From contig NZ_JAJFZL010000001.1 in the NCBI RefSeq assembly GCF_020733635.1, positions 1,302,001-1,366,000 on the forward strand: DNA of 64,000 nt, written 5' to 3'. The notes beneath the pieces were generated by a model, which was given only the letters and a program-made list of their open reading frames with translations, searched no databases and had not been told where the DNA came from. Numbering within the stretch: position 1 is the first letter of the stretch; the number at the start of each line of letters is the position of its first letter. Positions 1 through 8,939 of the stretch are shown one piece after another. The translations under genes and the position numbers were made by a program. This DNA is from Nocardia spumae (GTDB lineage: Bacteria > Actinomycetota > Actinomycetes > Mycobacteriales > Mycobacteriaceae).

Positions 1-1368
1 GTCCAGGTACCGCATCATCTCGCGCACGCGGCCAGCACCTTCTATCCGAGTGGATTCGACGAGGCGCTGATTCTGGTGGCCGACGGCATGGGGGAGCAGC
101 ACAGCGCGACCGTCGCGGTGGGATCCGACGCCGGTATCGAGCCGATCGCCACTGTCTCGGAGCTGAATTCGCTCGGCATTCTCTACGGTGTCTTCACCTA
201 CTATCTGGGCTTCGCATTCGGTCTCGACGAATACAAGATCATGGGACTGGCGCCGTACGGCGATCACCGCAAACATTTCGCGACGGTGATGGATCTGATC
301 CATCTACGTCCGGACGGCACCTTTACGATTCCCATCCTGTACCGCAACGAAACCGATTGGGACCGAGAAACTTATCGCGGCACGCTGAAGGCGCTCGAGG
401 AGCTCTTCGGCCCTGCCCGCGCCCCCGAGGACGAGCTGACCGATCACCATCGCGATATCGCGGCGGCGCTGCAGGCGGCACTCGAGGCGACGCTGCTGCA
501 CACACTGCGCCACTTCCGCAAGGAGACCGGTGCGACGAATCTGTGCATGGCGGGCGGGGTCGCGCTCAACTGCACGGCCAACGGTGTGATTCTGCGCAGC
601 CGGCAGTTCAAGCGCATGTTCATCCAGTCCGCGGCCGGTGACGACGGCACCGCACTGGGCGCGGCGCTGTACGTCCATCATCAGCGCGAATCCGCCGGGC
701 CGATAGCGGGTATCGACACCCCGCTCAACGGGCCCGAATTCGGTGCCGACGAGATAGCCGCCGCGCTGGCGACCCGGACCGACTGCACCGCGACTCGGTT
801 CGACGATTTCGGGGCACTCGCCGCCGAACTGGGACGCCGGCTCGCGGCAGGGCAGATCGCGGCGCTGTTCCAGGGCCGGCTGGAGTACGGTCCGCGGGCC
901 CTGGGCAATCGCAGCATCCTCGGTGATCCGCGGCACCCGCGGATGCGCGACATCATCAACGCGAAAGTGAAGAAGCGCGAGGCCTTCCGCCCCTTCGCCC
1001 CCGCGGTTCTCGACGAGTTCGCGACGACCTATTTCGATATCAAGGACAGCCAGGTCGACACCTACGCCTGGATGTTGTTCATCACGGCGGTGCGCCCGGA
1101 GTTCCGCGCGGACCTGCCGGCCGTCACCCATGTCGACGGGTCGGCCCGGGTGCAGACGGTATCGCGCGAGCGAAACGAGCGATTCTGGACCGTGATCGAC
1201 GCGTTCCGGCGGGAGACCGGCACGCCGATCCTGCTGAACACCTCGTTCAACGTGAAGGGCCAGCCGATCGTGTGCACTCCCGCCGAGGCGCTCGAGACGT
1301 TCGTGACCGCCGGGCTGGATGTGCTGGCGATCGGCAATTATCTGGTCGAACCGGCACACGCCGGATAA
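1..1368 (+). CDS. O-carbamoyltransferase, NodU/CmcH family (5' end outside window)
   Basis: The reading frame is open from base 1, so the gene begins upstream; 455 residues are visible and the family is usually about 550-600. It shows the N-terminal metal-binding motif HHLAHAAS at visible residues 5-12, the Kae1-like CMAGGVALNC motif near residue 183, and the C-terminal Carbam_trans_C signature GPRALGNRSILGDPRHP near residue 298. Such enzymes transfer a carbamoyl group from carbamoyl phosphate, through carbamoyl-adenylate, to a hydroxyl of an antibiotic or Nod factor. The stop codon is immediately followed by the GTG of the NRPS-PKS gene, so the two are almost certainly co-transcribed and the substrate is probably the product of that assembly line. 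Family assignment is firm; the acceptor is unknown. Confidence 0.93.
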   Translation, partial: VQVPHHLAHAASTFYPSGFDEALILVADGMGEQHSATVAVGSDAGIEPIATVSELNSLGILYGVFTYYLGFAFGLDEYKIMGLAPYGDHRKHFATVMDLIHLRPDGTFTIPILYRNETDWDRETYRGTLKALEELFGPARAPEDELTDHHRDIAAALQAALEATLLHTLRHFRKETGATNLCMAGGVALNCTANGVILRSRQFKRMFIQSAAGDDGTALGAALYVHHQRESAGPIAGIDTPLNGPEFGADEIAAALATRTDCTATRFDDFGALAAELGRRLAAGQIAALFQGRLEYGPRALGNRSILGDPRHPRMRDIINAKVKKREAFRPFAPAVLDEFATTYFDIKDSQVDTYAWMLFITAVRPEFRADLPAVTHVDGSARVQTVSRERNERFWTVIDAFRRETGTPILLNTSFNVKGQPIVCTPAEALETFVTAGLDVLAIGNYLVEPAHAG

Positions 1369-4300
1369 GTGGATCGAGTGACTGTGCAAGCGGACCATCT
1401 TCCGGGGGACCCGGCGGACTTCGAACCCGGCGTCATCGCCATCGCGTCCGATCGCCCGCGGCCACCGGTGCAACGTTTCCTGCGTGACCGGGACGAGTAC
1501 CGCCTCACCGCGCCGAGCCGGGGCCCGGCGGCGCTGGCGGCGCTGATCGCGTTGATCCATCGCCGCGGTGAACACACCGACATCACTCTCGGTGTGGTCG
1601 CGCCAGACGGTGATTCGCCCGTGGTGCACTGCCTGCGCACGACGGTGCGGCCGGATATGACGGCCGGTGAACTGGCGTCGATCGCGGAGACCGCCCGGGC
1701 GCGGATCCTCGCCGACAAGGCGCCGGACGACATCGACGAGCTCATCGGGAAACTCTGCGCCACACCGGTATTCGATCGTCATCCGTTGTTCACGGTCGCC
1801 TGTTTCGAACAGGGCGCCGCCGCCGATCGGCGGATCGATCCGGCCGCCGCGGAAGCGGCGTTCGACGCGGTGGTCGGCTGTGATCTGGTCTTCGTCGACG
1901 ATCGCGATGCCGGCACCCTGCGCTGTGAGTACGACGCCGAACTCTTCGAACCGGCCACGGTGCGGCGGTTGCTGTCGCAGTGGGCGGCGCTGATCGAATC
2001 GGTCACCACCGATCCGGACGCCGCCCTCGACGCGCTGGCCATGTTGCCCGAGGCCGAGCGTGAGGTCACCGACCGGTCCGCCGGCCCCCGGGTGGAACGA
2101 CCCGCGACCACGCTGCACGCATTGATCGCGGAACGTGCCGCGGCGCAACCGGATCACACCGCGGTGATCTCCGAGACGGCGACGCTGACCTATGCCGAGC
2201 TGGACGATCGAGCCGCGCGGGTGGCGGGCTACCTCACCACACTCGGTATCCGACCGCGGAGCATCGTCGCCCTGTGCGTGCGCCGATCCGCCCGGGTGCC
2301 GGTGCTCGCGCTCGGGATCATGAAAGCCGGGGCCGCCTACCTGCCGCTGGATCCCGCCGATCCGGATCCGCGGTTGGCGACGATCCTCGCCGACTCCGGA
2401 GCGTCGGTGGTGTTGTGCGACAACGCCGAAATCTCCGCCCGGCTGGCGGATCAGGACGGAATCACCGCGATCGACCTGGACGCGGTGTGGGCCGATATCG
2501 AACAGACAGCACCCGCGCCGCAGCGGGCCGGGGCGCCGACCGACCTGGCCTACGTTCTCTACACCTCCGGCTCGACCGGTCGCCCCAAGGGGGTGCTGAT
2601 CGAGCACGCGGCGATCTGTAATCGACTGCTGCACGACGAGATTCGCATCGACGTCGCGGACCGTGTGCTGCAGAAGACCCCGCTGACCTTCGACGTCTCG
2701 ATATGGGACCTGTTCTATCCGCTCGTGCACGGTGCGCAGTCGGTCCTGGCCGGCCCCGATGGTCATCGCGATTCGCGCTATCTGGTGGATACCGTGCGCG
2801 CGCAGTCGATCACCGTCGTCCACTTCGTGCCCTCGATGCTGCGGACGTGGCTGGCCGAACCCGGCGTGCGGGCGTGTACCTCGCTGCGATACGTCACCAC
2901 CAGCGGTGAGGCGCTACCCGAGGACGTGGCCGCCGAATTCCATCGCCTGCTGCCGGATACGGCGCTGTACAACTACTATGGCCCGACCGAGGCGGCCGTC
3001 GACGTCACCTGCGAACGGGTGCGGCCGAACCTGCCGGTCACCATCGGACGGCCGATCGAGAACGTTCGCACCCTGGTGCTGGACGCCGCGGGACAGCTTG
3101 TCCCCGTGGGGGTTCCGGGACAGCTGCATCTGGCCGGGGTCTGCCTGGCGCGGGGATATGTCGATCCCGCCGAAGAGGCCGGGCGCTTCGTGGCGGACCG
3201 GGGTACCGGAGAGCGGCTGTACGCCACCGGCGATCGGGTGCGCCGGTTGCCCGACGGCCGCCTGGAGTATCTCGGCCGCACCGATCACCAGCTGAAGCTG
3301 CGAGGCCTGCGGATCGAGGCGGGCGAGGTGGAGGCGGCACTGCGGACGGCCGACGGCGTCGCCGAAGCCGTGGTCTCGATAGTCGGCGATGATCCGCAAC
3401 GGCGGGAACTGGTCGGCCACGTCGACGGCCGAGACGGCGCGGTTCCCGACCCGGACCAGGTGCGCGCTCATGTCCGTGCCGTCCTGCCGGCCTATATGGT
3501 GCCGTCGAAAATCGTTGTGCTGGAGGAGTTCCCGCGCACGTCCGCGGGAAAGATCGATCGCGCGCACTTGCCCGCACCCACCGATCCGATGCGTCCGGCC
3601 TCGGCGCCCGGCGGCGCCGCTTCCGAACTGTCCGCCGCCATCGCGGCGGTCTGGGCGCGGGTTCTCGATCGCGACACCGTGCCCGATACCGCGAATTTCT
3701 TCGATCTGGGCGGCAATTCGCTGCTCGTCGCGCGAGTCCATCTCGCGTTGGAGCAGACCCTGGGCATCGCGATCGCCCGGACCGATCTGTTCCGATATCC
3801 GACCGTCGCGACACTGACCGCGGCACTGGCCGGATCGGCGGCGGTCCGCGACGCCGGTGACGACACGGAAGCCGTCGACCGCGATGGACCTTTCGCGGTG
3901 ATCGGGATGGCGGCGCGGGTGCCGGGTGCGGCCGATCTGGACGAGTTCTGGCAGGTCATCGCCGACGCTCGCACCACGATGACCGAACTCGACGACGAAC
4001 AGTTGCGCGCCGCCGGTGAATCCGCGGATCGGACCGCCGCGGCGAACTATGTCAGGACCGCGGCGCTCCTCGACGACATCGCCGGATTCGATGCCGACTA
4101 CTTCGGGTTCACCGCCCGCGAGGCGCAGGTCACCGATCCGCAGCACCGATTGCTGCTCGAATGTGCCGTAGAGGCGCTCGAGCACGCGGGTTACGGTGGC
4201 GCACCGCAACGTCCGCGCACCGGGGTCTTCGTGGGTGGTCTGCCCAGTAGCTATTTCCACCGCTACTTCGCCGATGACTTCACCCGGCTGCCCTCGACCC

Positions 4301-7300
4301 AGCACTATCAGATCAAGGTGGGCAACGAACCCGACTTCCTGCCCACCTCGATCGCCTACCGGCTGGATCTGCGTGGTCCGGCGGTCACGGTGCAGAGCGC
4401 GTGCTCGACCTCACTGGTCGCGGTCCATCTGGCCTGCCAGTCCATCGCACGGGGTGAATGCGAGATCGCCCTGGCCGGCGGGGTGGCGATACGGATCCCC
4501 GATCGGGTCGGCTATCTGCATCAGGAAGGGATGGTCGCCTCCCCGGACGGACACTGCCGGGCCTTCGACGAGCGGGCCGCGGGCACGATCTTCGGCAACG
4601 GCGCCGGGCTGGTCGTGGTCAAGCGGCTCGCCGACGCGGTGCGCGACGGCGACCGGATCGTCGCCGTGGTGCGCGGCAGCGCGATCAACAACGACGGGGC
4701 CGCCAAGGTCGGTTTCACCGCCCCGGGCGTCGACGGGCAGGTCGAGGTCATTCGGCGTGCGCACCGGGCGGCGGGCGTGGCGCCCGGGGAGATCGGCTAC
4801 GTCGAGGCGCACGGTACCGCGACCGCGCTCGGTGATCCGATGGAGATCGCCGCGCTCACCGAGGCATTCGGCGGGCCACGCGAAGTGCCGTGCGAGGTCG
4901 GCTCGGTGAAGGCCAATATCGGCCACCTCGATACCGCGGCCGGCATCGCCGGATTCATCAAGACGGTCCTGGCGCTGGAACACGCGGTGCTGCCGGGGCT
5001 GGCCGACCTGACCCGGCCCAGTACCCGAATCCCGTGGGATGCCACGCCGTTCCGGGTATCGCCGGACTCGAGGCCGTGGCCCTCGGGCCGGCCGCGCATC
5101 GCGACGGTGTCGGCGTTCGGGATCGGCGGCACCAACGCGCACGCGGTCCTGGAAGCCGCGCCGGCGCGTGCGACCACACCCGTTCCGGCGGGATGGACGG
5201 GACTGTTCCGGCTGTCGGCCCGCACCGAGGACGCCCTGCGCGACCTGGTCCGGCGCTATCTCGACCGGCTCCATGCCGAACCCGGTATCGCGATCGACGA
5301 TCTCTGCTACACCACCGGTTTCGGGCGCGCCCATCATGCGCATCGGCTGGCGGTGGTGACGGCCTCGGTGCCGGAACTGCGGTCCGCGCTGGCCGCCTAT
5401 CTGGACGGCGTACCCGCGGCCGCGCTGTTCACCGCACCGGACACAGCGGCGGGACGCGGCGTCTGCCTGGTCCTCGGTGACGCGCCTCCGGATGCCGAGC
5501 GATTCCTGGCCGAATACTCCGACGATCCCGTCCTCCGGCACGCGCGGGCCGAGGTCGAGGCGGCGCGGGCGGAACTCGAGCACACCCCGGTATCGGAGGA
5601 ACTGGTGCGTCAGTACCTCCTGACCCGGGTGTGGCAGGCATGTGGTCTGCGATGGCAGGCGGTGATCGGTTACGGCACCGGCGAATACGCGGCCGCTGTC
5701 GCAGCCGGTGCGCTCGACCTGACGACCGCGCTGCGGCGGGCGGCGTCGGGAACGCCGGCCGCCGCGGGACCGGAATCTCGCCCCGGCCTGTGGCTCGCCT
5801 CGGCGGCGGGGGAGACGGATACTCCGCTCGATACGTGCGTGACGGCCGCCGTGGCGGCCGGACACTCCCGGCTGCTGGTGCTGAGCCGGCGCGGCGACGA
5901 CCGCGCCCGGCTGCGGCTGGCCGCCGACCGGCACGGCGCGCGTACCGTCCTCGCGGCCGACGGACCGCACGAATTCGGGCGGGCACTGCTGATCTCGGCC
6001 GCGAAACTGTATACCGACGGCCTGGATATCTGTCTCACGCCGTGGGGGCCCTTCGCGTTCGGCCACCGGATTCCTCTGCCCACCTACGCTTTCCAGCGCA
6101 AGAGCTACTGGGTGGAACCTCAGCGGGCGCGCCGCCGAGTCGATGCCGGCGACGATTCGGCACTGCTCGGCCGCCCGGTCGAACTGCCGCTGTCGGACGA
6201 GATCCGCTACGAACGCGAGTTCGCCTGCGATGCACCGGCCTATGTGAACGACCACCGGCTGTTCGGCACCGCGGTGGTACCCGGCGCCTCGCATATCGCC
6301 ATGGTGCTGGCGGCGGCCGCCAACCATATCGATGGCCCCTTCGCACTGCGGGACACCCTGTTCCTCAACCCGTTCGCGGTCTCCGACGGCGGCAGCCGGC
6401 GGGCGCAGCTGGTGCTGCGGCCCAACGGATCCGGCTGGGATGTCACCCTCTGCGCGGCCGAGGAAACCACCGCCGGGGTCACCGGCGCGGCCTGGCCGTC
6501 GCTGTTTCGCACCGCACTGGAAAGTACGGTGGCCGAACCGGATTCGGAGCTCCCCGATACCGGTCGCGAGGAGATTCTCGCGCGCTGCCCGGAGGAACTG
6601 TCCGGCCTCGAGTTCTATCGCGATGTGTGGGTGCCGGGCCTGGACACCGGCAACTCCTTCCACTGGATCGACACCATCTGGCGCGGCGACAACGAAGCCC
6701 TGTGCCGGACCGTGCGTCCCGCCGGCCTGGCGACCGGGCCGGAGCCGCTGCACCCCGGACTGGTGGAAGCGGCCTTCCAGGTCCTCAACAGCTGCTGGAA
6801 GTACGACAACGACGCGTTGCGGGCGCAGGAGCACATCTACGTCCCCTTCAGTATCGACCGCTACTACTGTGACGGCCGCCGGACCGAGGGGCCGCTGTGG
6901 ATTCACGCGCGGCTGGCCGGTGGCCACGACGCCGGGGACGAGGCGTTCACCGCCCATATCCGGATGTACAGTGCCACCGGCGAATTGGTGGTCGCGGTCG
7001 ATGGATTCGAATCGCGGCGCATCAGCCGCGACCGGGTGGAGCGGGCGCTGGCACACAAGACCGCCGACATCACCTACGAACAGCACTGGGTGCGCACCGG
7101 TGACGACGGGCCGGCGAATGCGGTATCGCTGCTGGTGGTCGACGACGAACCGGATCGGTTGAGCCGGTTCGCCGAGATCCTGCGACAACGGCGTATCGAC
7201 GCCGTGACCGTCCTGATCGGCCGCACCGAGGTGCCCCAGGGGGCGAACATCACCCGGGCCGTGCCGGCAGCCGCCGAATACGGTTCGTGGCCTGCCGAAC

Positions 7301-8934
7301 TCGCGGCGTCGGCGTATCGGGGATTCGTCGACCTGCGCGGACTGTCGGCCGAAGTGCCCGAGGTGGACACCGGCGAGTACCTCCGCGAGGTCGCCCGGCG
7401 ATGCGCGGAGGCCGTGCGGCCACTGCCCGGGCTCGCCGCCGGAGGCATCCGGGTGTGGTGGCCGACCCGATGCGCGCAACCGGTCACCGGCGACCGCGAC
7501 GTCACCGACCCGTCCGCGACCACGCGCTGGGGAATCGCTACCGTGGTGCGCCGGGAGTTTCCCGAGTTACGATGCAGCACGGTCGATCTCGACGATGACG
7601 CTGACGAGTCGCTGCGCTCGCTGGTCACCGAGATCCAGCGCTGGTCCCCGGAGCTGCGGATCGCGAATCGGCGCGGACAGCGCCGGGTCGCGCGGCTGCG
7701 CCGGGCACAACCCGGCACCGACGTCACCATCCGGTCCGACCGTGCCTATCTGGTCACCGGCGGTCTGCGCGGGATCGGCCCTCGGGTGGCGCGGTCGCTG
7801 GCGGAACGAGGCGCGGGACATCTGGTGCTGGTCGGACGCACCGCACCGGACAGCGACGTGGAACAGCTGCTGGCCGATATCCGTGCGCAGGGCTGTTCGG
7901 TGACGGTGCGGATCGCCGATATCGCCGCGGACTCGCTGACCCACGTGGTCGCCGAGGCGCCCTGGCCGCTCGGTGGCATCGTGCATGCCGCCGGTGTGCT
8001 CGACGACGCGACCCTCGCCGGGCTGAACGCGGACCGGTTCGAGCGCGTGCTCGCACCCAAGGTGGGCGGGCTGCGCACCCTGCGCGAGGTGATCGGCGCG
8101 CAGACCGATTTCGTCGTCTTCTTCTCCTCGCTGACCGCGACCGTCGGAGCGGGCGGACAGGCCAATTACGCCGCGGCCAACGCGTATCTGGACGGCTGGG
8201 CCTCGATTCTACGGGCACAGGGCGTCACCGCCACCAGCATCGCCTGGGGGCCGTGGGCCGAGATCGGCATGGCCGCCCGGCTCGACGTGGACGAGCGGGA
8301 GCGCGCTCGGCTGCGAGGCTATCGGCCGCTGTCACCGGAGCAGGGGTTGCGGCTGCTCGCGGGCAATCTGCACGCCGCCGGTGCGACGGTGGTCGCGGCC
8401 GAGGTGGACTGGCCGAAACTCGCCGCTGCCGCCGGTGGTGATCCGTGGTACGGAACACCGGCCGCGGCCACCGCGATGGCCGGACGCTCCGGCGCCGCGC
8501 TCCGTGAGCGGGTGCGCGCGGGTGCGCGCACCGACCGGCGCGCCCTCGTGGCCGAGCTCACCGCCGCGGAGGTGAAGGCGGTGCTGGGTCTGGAGCACGC
8601 GCACCCGGTCGACCCGGACGAGGGGTTCACCCGGCTGGGGATGGATTCCCTCGCTGTGGTCGAGCTGCGGGCGCGCCTGCAGGACGGGTTCGGGCTCGCG
8701 CTGCCCGCGACCTTCGGCTTCGACTATCCGACCATCGATGCCGCGGCCGAATACCTGCTGGCCGCCATCGAATCCGAGGACGACCCGGCATCCGGTCCCG
8801 AACCGGCAGCGCCGCCGGAGCCGATCGCGGCGGTCGCGCCCGGCGGGGTGGCGGTACCGGCGCCGTCCGAGGATCCGATCGCCGCCGAACTGGCTCTGCT
8901 CGAAGCGGCCTTACACAGCGACGCACAGTGGTGA
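1369..8934 (+). CDS. Hybrid NRPS-PKS: C remnant-A(Ser?)-T-KS-AT(dead)-DH-KR-ACP
   Basis: 2521 residues. Domains by motif: residues 1-225 resemble only the C-terminal lobe of a condensation domain and lack HHxxxDG; A domain about 235-720 (YTSGSTGRPKG near 398, NYYGPTEAAVD near 533, YATGD, SAGKIDR); T domain with GGNSL near 781; KS about 840-1262 with Cys in SACSTSL near 1011 and both His motifs (EAHGTAT, NIGHLDTA); AT-like region about 1275-1585 with GYGTGE where GHSxGE is expected; DH about 1600-1885 with intact HxxxGxxxxP, though the usual Asp of the second motif is Glu (VEAAFQ); KR about 2125-2305 with TGGLRGIG and an LDD motif; ACP with GMDSL near 2426. Manual alignment to GrsA/EntF gives an A-domain code DVWHTSYVDK, close to the EntF serine code DVWHFSLVDK. 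GTG start abuts the previous stop; GTG at 1378 or 1384 is possible. Confidence 0.95.
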   Translation: MDRVTVQADHLPGDPADFEPGVIAIASDRPRPPVQRFLRDRDEYRLTAPSRGPAALAALIALIHRRGEHTDITLGVVAPDGDSPVVHCLRTTVRPDMTAGELASIAETARARILADKAPDDIDELIGKLCATPVFDRHPLFTVACFEQGAAADRRIDPAAAEAAFDAVVGCDLVFVDDRDAGTLRCEYDAELFEPATVRRLLSQWAALIESVTTDPDAALDALAMLPEAEREVTDRSAGPRVERPATTLHALIAERAAAQPDHTAVISETATLTYAELDDRAARVAGYLTTLGIRPRSIVALCVRRSARVPVLALGIMKAGAAYLPLDPADPDPRLATILADSGASVVLCDNAEISARLADQDGITAIDLDAVWADIEQTAPAPQRAGAPTDLAYVLYTSGSTGRPKGVLIEHAAICNRLLHDEIRIDVADRVLQKTPLTFDVSIWDLFYPLVHGAQSVLAGPDGHRDSRYLVDTVRAQSITVVHFVPSMLRTWLAEPGVRACTSLRYVTTSGEALPEDVAAEFHRLLPDTALYNYYGPTEAAVDVTCERVRPNLPVTIGRPIENVRTLVLDAAGQLVPVGVPGQLHLAGVCLARGYVDPAEEAGRFVADRGTGERLYATGDRVRRLPDGRLEYLGRTDHQLKLRGLRIEAGEVEAALRTADGVAEAVVSIVGDDPQRRELVGHVDGRDGAVPDPDQVRAHVRAVLPAYMVPSKIVVLEEFPRTSAGKIDRAHLPAPTDPMRPASAPGGAASELSAAIAAVWARVLDRDTVPDTANFFDLGGNSLLVARVHLALEQTLGIAIARTDLFRYPTVATLTAALAGSAAVRDAGDDTEAVDRDGPFAVIGMAARVPGAADLDEFWQVIADARTTMTELDDEQLRAAGESADRTAAANYVRTAALLDDIAGFDADYFGFTAREAQVTDPQHRLLLECAVEALEHAGYGGAPQRPRTGVFVGGLPSSYFHRYFADDFTRLPSTQHYQIKVGNEPDFLPTSIAYRLDLRGPAVTVQSACSTSLVAVHLACQSIARGECEIALAGGVAIRIPDRVGYLHQEGMVASPDGHCRAFDERAAGTIFGNGAGLVVVKRLADAVRDGDRIVAVVRGSAINNDGAAKVGFTAPGVDGQVEVIRRAHRAAGVAPGEIGYVEAHGTATALGDPMEIAALTEAFGGPREVPCEVGSVKANIGHLDTAAGIAGFIKTVLALEHAVLPGLADLTRPSTRIPWDATPFRVSPDSRPWPSGRPRIATVSAFGIGGTNAHAVLEAAPARATTPVPAGWTGLFRLSARTEDALRDLVRRYLDRLHAEPGIAIDDLCYTTGFGRAHHAHRLAVVTASVPELRSALAAYLDGVPAAALFTAPDTAAGRGVCLVLGDAPPDAERFLAEYSDDPVLRHARAEVEAARAELEHTPVSEELVRQYLLTRVWQACGLRWQAVIGYGTGEYAAAVAAGALDLTTALRRAASGTPAAAGPESRPGLWLASAAGETDTPLDTCVTAAVAAGHSRLLVLSRRGDDRARLRLAADRHGARTVLAADGPHEFGRALLISAAKLYTDGLDICLTPWGPFAFGHRIPLPTYAFQRKSYWVEPQRARRRVDAGDDSALLGRPVELPLSDEIRYEREFACDAPAYVNDHRLFGTAVVPGASHIAMVLAAAANHIDGPFALRDTLFLNPFAVSDGGSRRAQLVLRPNGSGWDVTLCAAEETTAGVTGAAWPSLFRTALESTVAEPDSELPDTGREEILARCPEELSGLEFYRDVWVPGLDTGNSFHWIDTIWRGDNEALCRTVRPAGLATGPEPLHPGLVEAAFQVLNSCWKYDNDALRAQEHIYVPFSIDRYYCDGRRTEGPLWIHARLAGGHDAGDEAFTAHIRMYSATGELVVAVDGFESRRISRDRVERALAHKTADITYEQHWVRTGDDGPANAVSLLVVDDEPDRLSRFAEILRQRRIDAVTVLIGRTEVPQGANITRAVPAAAEYGSWPAELAASAYRGFVDLRGLSAEVPEVDTGEYLREVARRCAEAVRPLPGLAAGGIRVWWPTRCAQPVTGDRDVTDPSATTRWGIATVVRREFPELRCSTVDLDDDADESLRSLVTEIQRWSPELRIANRRGQRRVARLRRAQPGTDVTIRSDRAYLVTGGLRGIGPRVARSLAERGAGHLVLVGRTAPDSDVEQLLADIRAQGCSVTVRIADIAADSLTHVVAEAPWPLGGIVHAAGVLDDATLAGLNADRFERVLAPKVGGLRTLREVIGAQTDFVVFFSSLTATVGAGGQANYAAANAYLDGWASILRAQGVTATSIAWGPWAEIGMAARLDVDERERARLRGYRPLSPEQGLRLLAGNLHAAGATVVAAEVDWPKLAAAAGGDPWYGTPAAATAMAGRSGAALRERVRAGARTDRRALVAELTAAEVKAVLGLEHAHPVDPDEGFTRLGMDSLAVVELRARLQDGFGLALPATFGFDYPTIDAAAEYLLAAIESEDDPASGPEPAAPPEPIAAVAPGGVAVPAPSEDPIAAELALLEAALHSDAQW

Positions 8935-8939
8935 GGGAT

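Noticed and set aside
304..2823. Long minus-strand open frame across the carbamoyltransferase and A domain
   Set aside because: Very Arg/Gly/His-rich product with no fold; a codon-position shadow of GC-rich genes on the other strand. The same applies to 4411-7479 and 8724-12176 on the minus strand.
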